Source: CAYQSU01 sp964420325 (GTDB lineage Bacteria; Pseudomonadota; Alphaproteobacteria; Rhodospirillales; Defluviicoccaceae). From it: a stretch of DNA of 48,092 bases. The notes under the pieces are model-generated. The model had not been told where the DNA came from and searched no databases. It worked only from the letters and a program-made list of their open reading frames with translations. The stretch is from NCBI GenBank assembly GCA_964420325.1, contig CAYQSU010000018.1, positions 1 through 48,092 on the forward strand. The letters are read 5' to 3'. Position numbers and translations under genes: made by a program. Below are positions 24,374 to 33,838 of this stretch, in pieces (the stretch's first letter is position 1; the number at the start of each line of letters is the position of its first letter).

Positions 24374-24613
24374 CTAGGTTTCGGCCAGGGTCTGCACCAG
24401 CCGAACCAGGGCCAGCATCGACTCCGACTTCTCGGGCGGCGCGATTTTGGCCAGCTCGGCCAGGTCGGCGGCAACGTAGTAGAGACCGGCCTGGAACGCC
24501 CCGGCCCCGGTGCCCGAGGTCGGAGCCGGCCGGCTCGACCCGGCGACCTGGGATCGCGTGCGAGCCCCCGAGGCGAACTCGGCCAGTCGCGTAACGGTCG
24601 TCTGCTTGCTCAT
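24374..24613 (-). CDS. Small hypothetical protein
   Basis: A 79-residue protein starting MSKQTTVTRLAEFASGARTR and ending in a helical segment (AADLAELAKIAPPEKSESML then ALVRLVQTLAET). The middle is low-complexity Ser/Gly/Ala. No family was recognised. The start at 24613 is preferred because the residues before it look non-coding; the ribosome binding site is modest. It is on the same strand as the peroxidase but separated from it by 306 bp. Confidence 0.45.
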   Translation of the reverse strand: MSKQTTVTRLAEFASGARTRSQVAGSSRPAPTSGTGAGAFQAGLYYVAADLAELAKIAPPEKSESMLALVRLVQTLAET

Positions 24614-25176
24614 GGTCTTTCTAGCCCTCCCATTCGACGGTTCGCCGAACCGCGCGCCTTCCCCGGCGGACTGGGACGTGTCGAGGTCGAGGCACATCCC
24701 GACGACGAAGGAGCATGGCCTTGACGCACCAACCCGCCTGCCGAGGTTCTATCAGTGGCATTGTCTCGCCCAGAGAGTTAAACGCCCGTCAACAACCAAG
24801 CCGACGATCCCGGGCGAGAGACCGCTCCCCTCGTTGCCGTTCGGCACCGGACCGGAGCCTGACTGCCTGAAGGCTATGGTCGCGAGTCCTTGTCAGCCGG
24901 GACAACCTCACCAGCGCAGGCGCTCATGATACCCAAACGGGTTAAATTAACAAGCCTGTGGCAGCCGCGGGCTTCGACCGTTGTCAGATCTGGCAGGGTC
25001 TCCACCTCCGGGAGGTGCACTGCCGTGAGGTTCGTATCGCATTTCGGGCAGAACCGCCCCGCGGCCGTCGGCGCGCGACCCCGCAAGGCCGATGAGCGTG
25101 TCGCGCGGCGTGCTTGATGGCCCGCCCTGAAGCGCTTAACCTGCCGGTCGAAACGGGCAATCGGAGGGAGGGGAGC
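24614..25176. other. 563-bp region with no assigned gene
   Basis: Includes an AT-rich patch with GTTAAATTAAC at 24941-24951. A minus-strand reading frame of about 70 codons (ending 24874) has CPKCDTN followed by a leucine-spaced stretch LPEVETLPDLTTVEA and RLVNLTRLG. It has no ATG or GTG start and no ribosome binding site, so it is not called as a gene. The right end holds the ribosome binding site of the solute-binding protein gene. Confidence 0.4.
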
Positions 25177-26031
25177 GTGCTGCACATCTCTGTCGTTGTT
25201 GCGGCGATCATGCTGATTGCGGGTCCTGCGGTTTCCTCGCCACCCGACACGCTCAGCAAGATCAAGGAGACGGGAAAGCTCGTCATCGGCTTCCGCGAGG
25301 ACGCTCCGCCGTTCGCGTTCCGCGACGCGGACGGCAAGCCGGCTGGCTACAGTGTCGAGCTGTGCCAGCTGATCGCCGAACGCGTGACGCAGGTGGCCGA
25401 ACGGGCCGACCTCGACGTCGCCTACGTCGCCGTCCCCGCCGACAAGCGGCTCGCCATGGTCGAGAGCGGCGAGATCGACATCGAATGCGGTGCTTCCACC
25501 GACACGCTCGAACGGCGGGAGCGCGTCGACTTCACGCTCCACACCTTCGTCACCGGCGCGGAAATGCTGCTCAAGGCCGGGTCCGCCATCGACGATCTGC
25601 GGGACCTGAAGGGCAAGACGGTCGGCGTGCTGCAGGGCACGACGACGGAAGCCGGGCTCCGGGCGGCCCTCGCGGCGCAGGCCCTGACGACGGAAGTCGT
25701 CACCTTCGATCGTCACGAGCAGGGTCTGGAGGCGCTGGAGACCGACCAGATCGCCGCCTATTTCGCGGACCGCATCCTGCTGCTCGGCATGGTGGCGAAG
25801 GCCATGGATGCGTCCAAGCTCAAGCTCTCGGGCCGCTTCTACTCCTATGAGCCCTACGCGTTCATGATCCGACGCGGCGACAGCGGTTTCCGCCTGGTCG
25901 CCGACACGGTGCTGGCGGATACCTACAGGTCGGGTCGGATCTGGCCGATCTACGAGCGATGGTTCCACGGAGCGAGACCGAGCGAGCTCCTGGTCGCCCT
26001 GTTCGTTCTGCAGAGCCTGCCGACGCGGTAG
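25177..26031 (+). CDS. Orphan amino-acid-type solute-binding protein
   Basis: A 284-residue periplasmic protein of the bacterial extracellular solute-binding family 3 (polar amino-acid ABC importers). A signal peptide covers roughly the first 22 residues. Family segments are KLVIGFREDAPPFAFRD, GYSVELCQLIAERV, GEIDIECGASTDTLERRE and GVLQGTTTEAGLR. The start is GTG at 25177, chosen for the strong GGGAGGGGAGC site. No permease or ATPase gene is next to it, so it must share a transporter encoded elsewhere or act as a sensor (inference). The TetR gene follows 11 bp later. Confidence 0.85.
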   Translation: MLHISVVVAAIMLIAGPAVSSPPDTLSKIKETGKLVIGFREDAPPFAFRDADGKPAGYSVELCQLIAERVTQVAERADLDVAYVAVPADKRLAMVESGEIDIECGASTDTLERRERVDFTLHTFVTGAEMLLKAGSAIDDLRDLKGKTVGVLQGTTTEAGLRAALAAQALTTEVVTFDRHEQGLEALETDQIAAYFADRILLLGMVAKAMDASKLKLSGRFYSYEPYAFMIRRGDSGFRLVADTVLADTYRSGRIWPIYERWFHGARPSELLVALFVLQSLPTR

Positions 26032-26042
26032 CGGGGGGCGCG

Positions 26043-26663
26043 ATGACGGGCAAGGAGAAGGGCGGGTCTGACCTCTCGCGCCGGGTTGTCAGCGCCACGA
26101 TTGCGCTCGCCGAGGAGGTCGGCTGGCGGAACGTCCGGCTTCACGATGTCGCGCAGCGCGTGGGCATCGGCGTCGCCGAGATCAACCGCCATTTCCGCGA
26201 CCTCGATGCGGTCGCCGATGCCTGGTTCGCGACCGCCCAGCAGGCCATCCTCGCGCCCGTCGGCCCCGGCTTCTACGACCTCGCACCCCGCGAGCGCGTC
26301 AATCTTCTCATGCTGCGATGGTTCGATGCGCTGGCGCCGCACCGGCGGGTCGCCGTCGAGATGCTGACGACGAAGATGTGGCCGTTCCATCCCCATCACT
26401 GGGTGCCGATGGTGTTCAACCTGTCGCGGCTGATCCTCTGGCTCCGGGAAGCGGCCGCTCTCGGCACCGAGAGTCCACGGCGCGAAGCGGAGGAGGTCGG
26501 GCTCACCTGGCTGTTTCTCGCCACGCTCGCGGTGTGGTCCCGGGACGAAACGGACGGCCAGAGCCGCACGCGCCGGTTTCTCGCCCGGCGCCTCGGCGAG
26601 GCCGACCACATGGTGGCGCTCGTGTTCGGGCGTCGGCGGTCCGAGACGCCGGGCTTGTCCTGA
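26043..26663 (+). CDS. TetR family transcriptional regulator
   Basis: A 206-residue regulator. The N-terminal helix-turn-helix reads VRLHDVAQRVGIGVAEINRH, close to FRDLDAVADAWF. The ligand-binding helical domain (LNLLMLRWFDALAPHRR-like; MVFNLSRLILWLREAAALG) has no recognised ligand. The ATG at 26043 follows a G-rich site. It lies 11 bp after the solute-binding protein gene on the same strand, so the two may be co-transcribed. Confidence 0.82.
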   Translation: MTGKEKGGSDLSRRVVSATIALAEEVGWRNVRLHDVAQRVGIGVAEINRHFRDLDAVADAWFATAQQAILAPVGPGFYDLAPRERVNLLMLRWFDALAPHRRVAVEMLTTKMWPFHPHHWVPMVFNLSRLILWLREAAALGTESPRREAEEVGLTWLFLATLAVWSRDETDGQSRTRRFLARRLGEADHMVALVFGRRRSETPGLS

Positions 26664-26979
26664 GCGGTTCCGCGGCGCTCTGCAGGACCGGTCGAGAGGG
26701 GCGCATCCGCCTGCCTCAGGCGCACCGCGGCGATGCCGCCGTGCCGGATGCCGGGCTTGGCGACCGCGGAGCCGGCAGCGCCGGCGGGGACCTTTCGTTG
26801 CCGAAGCCGCCGACAATGATGGCGCGAGGGCGGTGGCACCGCGTCCGGCCTCAGCGGGCATCGCCGACAACAACGACGTGTTCGCGGGGTGCGCCCATGA
26901 ACGAAGGTGGACATCCTGCCGAATGCGGCCCCGCGGCCGCGCCGGCCGAGGCTTCGGCCGGCCTCCGGGAGGAGCGCTG
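26664..26979. other. 316-bp gap upstream of tamA with a possible short upstream frame
   Basis: Only a 27-codon frame is notable: ATG at 26897 to TGA at 26978-26980, whose stop overlaps the tamA start as TGATG. It could couple translation but has no good ribosome binding site. Nothing else is recognisable. Confidence 0.35.
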
Positions 26980-28893
26980 ATGCTGGCGGTGCGTCGGCTG
27001 CTTCTGAAAACGGAGAACCGGAGGACCCTATGGCTCTGGCTGGTCGCAGGTCTCGTTCATCCGTTCGTGCTTGGATGCGCCGGTCTCGGAACAAGTCCCG
27101 AGATCGACTCCGCAACCGGGGTGGAGGCGGAGGACGGCGACGCTGCTTTGGGATCCGACGAGGCGGACGCCGAACCTCAGGCCTCCGCCGTGGCCTATGG
27201 GGTCGAGATCACCGGCATCGAGGACAAGGATCTTCGCGATCTCATCGAGCGAAGCTCGCTTCTGATCACGCTCGGGCCAAGGCCGCCCGGCACCCTTGCC
27301 GGGCTGATGCGACGCACGGAAGGCGATGTCGAACGGTTTCGGGCCGTGCTCCGCGCGGAAGGCTATTACGACAACGAGATCGCCCATGAAATCCTCTCGG
27401 ACGCAGAGCCGGTTCTCGTCAGGATCTCGATCCGACCGGGTGCGCCCTACACGCTCGCCTCGTACGACGTCCGCTTCGTCGATGACAGCGACGCACCGCC
27501 GCCGGCGACGCCGTCCCTCGCCGATCTCGGTCTGGCCCTCGGGGGCCGCGCCCGCAGCGCCGAGGTCGTCGCCGCCGAGATCCGCATTCTCCGGGGGCTC
27601 AGAAATGACGGTCGCCCGTTTGCCCGCGGCATCGAACGGGAGGTGATCGTCGATCACGGGAGGCGGACGGTCGAGGTCGACGTCGTGATCGATCCGGGCC
27701 CGCGCGGCGCCTTCGGAGCGGTCTCGATCGAGGGGCTCTCGCGAACCAACGAGGACTATGTCCGGCAGTGGGTCCCATGGTCGCGAGGCGACCCCTTCAG
27801 CGAGGCCAAGGTCGACGCGCTCCAGTCCGATCTCAACGCCACCGGCCTGTTCTCGTGGGTTGCGGTCGAGCCCGCCGAGACCGTCGACGACTCGGGCGAG
27901 GTGCCGGTCCGCGTCTCGGTCGAGGAGGGCAAGGTCCGCTCCATCGGCTTCGGAGTGAGCTACTCGACCGACCGGGGCGTCGGCGGCCGCGCCTTCTGGC
28001 GCCACCGCAACCTGTTCGGCAACAACGAAAGTCTTGAGCTCTCGGTCAGATCCGATTTCCTTCAGCAGATGGCCGGCGTCGAGTTCCAGCGCCCGAACTT
28101 CGAGGAACGGGACCGCACGCTGTTCGCCGGCCTCGAGGGACTCCGCAACGACACGGAGGCCTTCTCGGGTTACGAGGTGGCGGCGTCCGCGGGGCTCGCC
28201 TGGCCGGTCGCCGAGAACTGGCGAGCCTCGGTCGCCGGCTCCCTCGATTTCAGCAACCTTGAGGACGCGGATGGTCGGCAGTCCTCCAGGCTGTTCGGAG
28301 TGCCGGCGACGATCGCCTACAACAGCACCGATGACGCCCTGAACCCGACCGAGGGCCTGAGGCTCGACGTCGGCGCCACGCCCTATGTCGGCTCGTCCGC
28401 TGAATTCGTCGTGTTCGCCGCCTCCGAGGCGACCGGCTCGGCCTACTACGCCATCGACCAGGACCGGCGGTTCGTGCTGGCCGGACGCGTCCGCGCCGGC
28501 TCGATCGCCGGCGCCGACCGGGGCGACATCCCCGCCAACAAGAGGTTCTACGCCGGCGGCGGCGGATCGATCCGCGGCTACGAGTTCCAGAAGGTCGGCC
28601 CCCTCGACGCCAACAACGATCCCCTGGGCGGCCGCTCGCTCTTCGAGACCAGCTTCGAGGTCCGGGCGCGGGTGTGGGGCGACTTCGGCATCGTGCCGTT
28701 CGTCGACGGCGGAAACGTGTTCGAAGCGGTCTACCCCGATTTCTCGACGCCGCTGCAGTGGGCGGCCGGCATCGGTCTCCGGTATCACACGCTGGCCGGA
28801 CCGCTCCGGCTCGACGTCGCCTTCCCGATCAACCGGCGCGAGGGTGTCGACGACGCGTTTCAGTTCTACATCAGCCTGGGACAGGCCTTCTAG
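26980..28893 (+). CDS. tamA: TamA: Omp85-family outer membrane assembly protein
   Basis: A 637-residue protein with an N-terminal hydrophobic signal, POTRA-type domains in the first half (for example FRAVLRAEGYYDNEIAHEIL; VDALQSDLNATGLFSWVAVE), and a C-terminal 16-strand barrel. The loop-6 landmark IRGY is present in GGGGSIRGYEF at about residue 525, and the protein ends with the aromatic residue Phe. It inserts autotransporters and other proteins into the outer membrane with TamB. The start has the strong site GGGAGGAG. Cys33 (VLGCAG) in the signal region resembles a lipobox, which is unusual. tamB follows 10 bp downstream. Confidence 0.92.
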   Translation: MLAVRRLLLKTENRRTLWLWLVAGLVHPFVLGCAGLGTSPEIDSATGVEAEDGDAALGSDEADAEPQASAVAYGVEITGIEDKDLRDLIERSSLLITLGPRPPGTLAGLMRRTEGDVERFRAVLRAEGYYDNEIAHEILSDAEPVLVRISIRPGAPYTLASYDVRFVDDSDAPPPATPSLADLGLALGGRARSAEVVAAEIRILRGLRNDGRPFARGIEREVIVDHGRRTVEVDVVIDPGPRGAFGAVSIEGLSRTNEDYVRQWVPWSRGDPFSEAKVDALQSDLNATGLFSWVAVEPAETVDDSGEVPVRVSVEEGKVRSIGFGVSYSTDRGVGGRAFWRHRNLFGNNESLELSVRSDFLQQMAGVEFQRPNFEERDRTLFAGLEGLRNDTEAFSGYEVAASAGLAWPVAENWRASVAGSLDFSNLEDADGRQSSRLFGVPATIAYNSTDDALNPTEGLRLDVGATPYVGSSAEFVVFAASEATGSAYYAIDQDRRFVLAGRVRAGSIAGADRGDIPANKRFYAGGGGSIRGYEFQKVGPLDANNDPLGGRSLFETSFEVRARVWGDFGIVPFVDGGNVFEAVYPDFSTPLQWAAGIGLRYHTLAGPLRLDVAFPINRREGVDDAFQFYISLGQAF

Positions 28894-28903
28894 CGTGAGC
28901 GGG

Positions 28904-31900
28904 ATGAGACGCTTGGCGAAGACAACGGCGTGGGGACTGCTCGTCATCGCCGGCCTGCTCGCGGCGGTCCTGGCCGGCGCCTGGGCGGTGCTGCAGACCG
29001 AATGGGGCCGAAACGCGGTCGCCCGCGCGGTCGTGGCGATCGCCAGCGAGCCCGGAACGGCGGAGATCGAGGTGGGGGCGATCGGTGCGGGGTTGCCATC
29101 CCGCATCGCTCTCTCCGGACTGAAGGTCCGGGACGCCGAGGGCCCATGGCTCGAGGTCGACACCCTGGTCATCGCCTGGTCGCCGGTCCAGCTCCTCGCC
29201 CGACGGCTCAGCATCGAGGAGCTGCGGGGCGCAGGCGTCAGGCTCTGGCGCCTGCCGGCGGCGGCCGATGGCGACGAGGCCGAGGCCCTTGCGTGGCCGC
29301 CGACCCTGCCCAGGCTGCCGGTCGATGTACGCATCGGCGAGCTTGCCATCGAGGATGTCGAGCTCGGCCCGGACGTGGCCGGAGAGCGGGTCCACCTCCG
29401 CGCTCGCGGCCGGCTCGCCGCGGACGCGGGCGCCTTGATCCGCACCGAGCTCGACATCGAGCGGACCGACGCGCCCGGCACGCGCCTGGCCCTGGTCGGC
29501 GAGCTCGATCCGCAGAGAGACGCCCTTGTGGTCGACCTCGAGCTCACGGAGCCCGAGGGCGGCCTCGTGGTGCAGGCCCTCGACCTCGATCCCTATCCCG
29601 CGTTCTTCCTGCGCTTCCAGGGACGTGGCCCCCCGAACGATTGGCGGGGCACGCTCGCCGCCAAGGCCGGCGACCTCGTCGCCCTCGACCTCGATTTCCA
29701 CGTGGCGGGGCATGAGACGCCCTGGATCGGCATCCAGGGCGAGGCCGCCGTGGCGCCGCTTCTGCCGGCGCCCTGGAAGCCCGTGGTCGAGGGCGCCATC
29801 CGCCTCGACGCCGCTCTCGCCGTCGCGGACGACGACCGGGTCGTCATCGAGCGTCTGCACCTGGACTCGGCCGCCGTTGCCATCGCCGTCCGCGGCTCGG
29901 CTCCGGTCGCCGACGGCGAGATGGATCTTCAAGTCACCCTGCGCGCGCTCGCACCGGAGCGGCTCTCGCCCCTTCTCGCCCCGGTCTCCGTGCAGGCCCT
30001 CGGCATCGAAGCGAGGCTCACCGGCCCTCCGACCGCCCCGGAGATCGCCCTCGAGGCGGCGGCCGGGTCGCTGTCGGCGCCCGGCATCGGCGCTGCCCGG
30101 CTCGAAGCGAAGGGGAGGGGAGTCTGGCCCGCTTTCGACAAGCCGGGCGAAGGTGCCTGGCTCGGCCTCGAGCTTGTGGCGGCCGGGCTTGCGATCGACG
30201 AGCCTGGCCTCGCTGCGCTCACCGGCGATGCGGCCGAGGCTGCGATGGAAGCCCGCGTCGATCGGGAATGGCGGATCCTCGATCTCGACGCGTTCGAGCT
30301 TCGGAGCGGGGCTGCCCGCTTGACGGCCGAGGGCAGCATCGACCTCGCCGACGGGCCTGTGGATCTCGCGGTGTCGGGCGACCTTGCGAGCCTCCGCGCA
30401 GCCGGCGAGACCCTCGGCATCGGGATCGACGGCGAGGCCCGGATCACCGCGTCGCTCACGGGCATCCTCGATCCGCCGGCGCTGTCCGGATCGGCGTCGG
30501 TGACGATCGCGGCCTTGGTTCTGGAGGATCCCCTGCTTGCCGCACTCGCCGGATCCTCGCTCCGGCTCGACGGCGACGTCGCGCTTGCCGAGGACGGCAG
30601 CCTTTCCCTGCGGTCGGTGGTCCTCGATACGGAGGCGATGCGGGCCACGGCCGAGGCCGACATCACCGACGGTTTCGCGACGCTCGCGGCCGCCCTGCGC
30701 GCCGAGTTGACATCGCCCGGCCCGCTGGCCGACGCGCTCGGCGTGCCGACCCCGCGTGGACCCGTGGTCCTCGCGGTGGACGCCAAGGGCCCGCTCGACG
30801 ACCCGTCCGTCACCGCCGTCCTCGATCTCCCCCATATGCGCCTCGCGCCGGTCGACGTGCGGTCGGCGCGGTTGGCCGCGTCCGCCGATCACGTGGCGAC
30901 CGCGCCGCAAGGCCGCCTCTCTCTGGAGGCCAGGACCAGCGCGGGTCCCGTCAAGGCCGGCACGGCCTTCGCGGTGAGCGAGTGGACAGTGCTCGCGCTG
31001 ACGGATCTGCGCGCCGAGGGCGCCGGCCTCGCCATGACCGGGCATTTGAGCGTGCCGTTCGGGGCCGAGCCGATGGTCGGCCGGGCGAGCGGCCGGCTGG
31101 TGACGACGGCGCTTGCGAAGGCGCTCCTCGACATCCGCTCGCGCGGCGATCTTCAGTTCGACGTCTCGCTCGCGAGCGAACGCAACGAGCAGACGGCGAC
31201 GCTCGACATCCGGGGCGCCTCGCTAGCCTTCGGTCCGGACGGGAGCCCGGGGCTCGCCGTCGGCCGCGTCGGCGTCCGCGCCGACGTCACCGATCCGTTC
31301 GGCCGGGCTCGGGGTCGGGCAACGCTCACCATGGAGCGGATGACCGCCGGCGACGTCGCCGTCGACGAGGCCCGCGCGGAGATCAGCGGCGACATCGCCA
31401 AAGCCGCCTTCGAGGTCCGCGTCCGTGGCTCGGCGGCCTCGCCGTTCGAGGCCAGGGCCGGCGGCACGCTGGCCGAGACCCGCGCCGGCACCGAGGTCGT
31501 CCTCGGCCGTTTCGAGGGAACGGTCGGCGGCGAGCGGTTCGCCGTCGCCAGGCCGGCCCGCCTATTGGTCGGCGCAGACCGCCTGGTCGTTCGCGATCTC
31601 CTGATCGAGATCGGCGACGGCACGCTCGCCCTCGAGGTGTCCCGGGACGGCGCTGCGACGTCGGCCGCCCTCGAAGCGAAGGCGCTGCCGCTGTCCCTGC
31701 TCGGGGCGCTGGCGCCCGAGATGGCAGCAGAGGGCACGGCCGACGTGACGTCGGCGGTGACCACCGTCCGCGGCGAGCTTGCCGGCACGCTGGAGCTTCG
31801 CCTCGCCAACGTGGTCTTCGCCGGGGCGAGGGTGTCCGGCGACGACGGTCTCGACCTCTCCGCCCGCGCGGTCTGGCGCGACTCCAGAGTCGCCATCGAC

Positions 31901-33301
31901 GGACGGATCGGCGGGCTCGGCGCCTCGGATGCCGAGTTCTCGGGACGGTTTCCGCTCCGCATCGACGCCCGTGCTCTGGCTCTGCGCACGGAGGCGTCGG
32001 CGCTGGTGTCGGGGAGCCTCCGCTGGCAGGGCGAGCTCCGTCCGGTGGTCGAGGCGCTGCCCTTGACAGAGCACCGGCTCGAGGGCCTGGGCCGGGTCTC
32101 GGCCGATCTCTCCGGCACGCTCGCCCGTCCGCAGCCGAGGGCCGACATCGCCGTCGAGAACGGCCGCTACGAGCACCTGGTGTTCGGCACCCGCATCGAG
32201 GCCCTCGAGGCCCGCGCCTCGATGCAGGGGACCGACCGCCTCGTCGCCACCTTCTCCGGCTCCGACGGCGGACGGGGCAGGCTCACGGGCGAGGGAGCCC
32301 TGACCCTCGCCACCGGCAGCGCCGACGTCGCGCTGTCGTTCGAGAACGCCCACCTGGTTCGCCGGGACGACATCACCGCCGCGGCGACCGGCTCCGTCCG
32401 CTTCGCGCAGCAGGAAAGCGGAGCGAAGATCGAGGGGCGGATCCGGACCGAGCGGGTCGAGATCAACCTCGTCGATCGCCTGCCGCCCACCGTCGTCGCG
32501 CTCGAGGTCACCGAGATCCGGGCGGACGGCACGCGGATCGAGCCCCGGGCCCAGGACAGCCCGGCCGCCGACGCCGGCGCGCCGGCGCTCGACATCCAGG
32601 TCGAGCTGCCGGGGCGGGTGTTCGTGCGCGGCCGGGGTCTCGAGTCCGAATGGGGCGGCAGCCTCGGCGTGCGCGGCACCACGGAGGCGCCCCGGGTCGA
32701 AGGCCGGATCAGCGTCGTCCGCGGCGCCGTCGAGTTCGCGGGCCGCAGGTTCGATCTCACCACCGGGGTGATATCCTTCGACGGCGGCGTGGACATCGAT
32801 CCCAGGCTCGACATCGCCGCCGAGCACCGCCGCGCCGACCTCACCGGCATCATCTCGATCGGCGGCCGGGCGTCGAGTCCGACCGTCGATGTGAGCTCGC
32901 GGCCGGCGCTGCCGAAGAGCGAGGTCCTGCCCCGGATCCTGTTCGGCAAGAGCGCCTCCAACCTCGGCGCCTCTGAGGCCCTGCAGCTCGGCATGGCGAT
33001 GGCAACGATCACCGGCGGCGGCGGCATCGGCGACGATCCGATCGGCGGCGCTCGCCGGCTCCTCGGCGTCGACGTTCTCACCATCGATCCCGGCGGCGAC
33101 GCCGGCGCCCCCGGCGTCCGCGTCGGCCGTTACGTCGGCGAGAGGGTCTACGTCGAGACCGTGCAGGGGGTGCGTCCCGGCACCACCACCTACCGGGCGG
33201 AGATCCGGCTCACGCCCCGGATCGCCTTCGAGGGCGAGGTCGGCGAGGGCACCGGCTCGGCCTCCGGCTCCGTCGGCCTGAAGTGGGAGCTCGAGTACTG
33301 A
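28904..33301 (+). CDS. tamB: TamB: inner membrane translocation and assembly module protein
   Basis: A 1,465-residue protein with one N-terminal transmembrane anchor (WGLLVIAGLLAAVLAGAWAV). It is followed by a very long, repetitive beta-rich periplasmic region and the C-terminal DUF490 domain (segments such as VEFAGRRFDLTTGVISFDGG and LTPRIAFEGEVGEGTGS). It spans the periplasm and works with TamA, perhaps also in phospholipid transport. The start could also be GTG at 28895, three residues earlier; the ATG is preferred, but ribosome binding sites are weak. Its length is normal for alphaproteobacterial TamB. Confidence 0.93.
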   Translation: MRRLAKTTAWGLLVIAGLLAAVLAGAWAVLQTEWGRNAVARAVVAIASEPGTAEIEVGAIGAGLPSRIALSGLKVRDAEGPWLEVDTLVIAWSPVQLLARRLSIEELRGAGVRLWRLPAAADGDEAEALAWPPTLPRLPVDVRIGELAIEDVELGPDVAGERVHLRARGRLAADAGALIRTELDIERTDAPGTRLALVGELDPQRDALVVDLELTEPEGGLVVQALDLDPYPAFFLRFQGRGPPNDWRGTLAAKAGDLVALDLDFHVAGHETPWIGIQGEAAVAPLLPAPWKPVVEGAIRLDAALAVADDDRVVIERLHLDSAAVAIAVRGSAPVADGEMDLQVTLRALAPERLSPLLAPVSVQALGIEARLTGPPTAPEIALEAAAGSLSAPGIGAARLEAKGRGVWPAFDKPGEGAWLGLELVAAGLAIDEPGLAALTGDAAEAAMEARVDREWRILDLDAFELRSGAARLTAEGSIDLADGPVDLAVSGDLASLRAAGETLGIGIDGEARITASLTGILDPPALSGSASVTIAALVLEDPLLAALAGSSLRLDGDVALAEDGSLSLRSVVLDTEAMRATAEADITDGFATLAAALRAELTSPGPLADALGVPTPRGPVVLAVDAKGPLDDPSVTAVLDLPHMRLAPVDVRSARLAASADHVATAPQGRLSLEARTSAGPVKAGTAFAVSEWTVLALTDLRAEGAGLAMTGHLSVPFGAEPMVGRASGRLVTTALAKALLDIRSRGDLQFDVSLASERNEQTATLDIRGASLAFGPDGSPGLAVGRVGVRADVTDPFGRARGRATLTMERMTAGDVAVDEARAEISGDIAKAAFEVRVRGSAASPFEARAGGTLAETRAGTEVVLGRFEGTVGGERFAVARPARLLVGADRLVVRDLLIEIGDGTLALEVSRDGAATSAALEAKALPLSLLGALAPEMAAEGTADVTSAVTTVRGELAGTLELRLANVVFAGARVSGDDGLDLSARAVWRDSRVAIDGRIGGLGASDAEFSGRFPLRIDARALALRTEASALVSGSLRWQGELRPVVEALPLTEHRLEGLGRVSADLSGTLARPQPRADIAVENGRYEHLVFGTRIEALEARASMQGTDRLVATFSGSDGGRGRLTGEGALTLATGSADVALSFENAHLVRRDDITAAATGSVRFAQQESGAKIEGRIRTERVEINLVDRLPPTVVALEVTEIRADGTRIEPRAQDSPAADAGAPALDIQVELPGRVFVRGRGLESEWGGSLGVRGTTEAPRVEGRISVVRGAVEFAGRRFDLTTGVISFDGGVDIDPRLDIAAEHRRADLTGIISIGGRASSPTVDVSSRPALPKSEVLPRILFGKSASNLGASEALQLGMAMATITGGGGIGDDPIGGARRLLGVDVLTIDPGGDAGAPGVRVGRYVGERVYVETVQGVRPGTTTYRAEIRLTPRIAFEGEVGEGTGSASGSVGLKWELEY

Positions 33302-33386
33302 GAGCCGCCGCGTCACCGCCGCGGGCGATTGACGGGCGCCCGTCTCTTCCCGTATGCCTATCCGGACGCTCGAGATTGTCCACGTC

Positions 33387-33833
33387 ATGCTCTCGCAGAA
33401 GGCCAAGTACGCGCTCAAGGCGATGTTCCTGCTGGCGGCGAAGCCGGACGGACAGCTGACGCTGATCGCCGAGATCGCCGAGCATGCCCAAGCGCCCAAG
33501 AAGTTCCTGGAGCTGATCCTCCTCGACCTCAAGCGGCACGGCCTGCTTTACAGCCAGAGGGGGCGGCACGGCGGCTACGCGCTCGCACGGCCGGCGGCGC
33601 GGATCACCGTCGGCGAGATCATGCGGATCATGGACGGCCCGCTGGCGCCGCTGCCGTGCGCGAGCTTCACGCGGTACCGTCGGTGCGACGATTGTCGGGA
33701 CGAGGCGACGTGCAAGGTGCGCCAGATCATGCGCCACGTACGGGACGAGATCGCGGCGGTGGTGGATGCGACGACACTGGCCGACGTCGTCGCCGCGCCA
33801 GAAGCCGGCCGGCTGACGCCAACACTCGCATGA
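33387..33833 (+). CDS. Rrf2 family regulator with four-cysteine cluster
   Basis: A 148-residue Rrf2 protein. The winged helix-turn-helix has MLSQKAKYALKAMFLLAAK and FLELILLDLKRHGLLYSQRG then GGYALARPA. In the dimerisation region four cysteines lie as C-X8-C-X2-C-X5-C (PCASFTRYRRCDDC then ATC). In IscR and NsrR such cysteines hold an Fe-S cluster; the spacing here is different, so the ligand set is an inference. The ATG at 33387 aligns with the family; an ATG at 33354 adds 11 unrelated residues. It lies just upstream of the sulfate importer and probably controls it. Confidence 0.88.
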   Translation: MLSQKAKYALKAMFLLAAKPDGQLTLIAEIAEHAQAPKKFLELILLDLKRHGLLYSQRGRHGGYALARPAARITVGEIMRIMDGPLAPLPCASFTRYRRCDDCRDEATCKVRQIMRHVRDEIAAVVDATTLADVVAAPEAGRLTPTLA

Positions 33834-33838
33834 CTTGG

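Noticed and set aside
27028..29547. An 839-codon antisense open frame over tamA and the start of tamB
   Set aside because: Antisense to conserved genes and without a recognisable domain or a ribosome binding site.
30268..32976. A 902-codon open frame within tamB in another frame
   Set aside because: Extremely Arg/Gly/Ala-rich, low complexity and fully inside tamB; a frame shadow.
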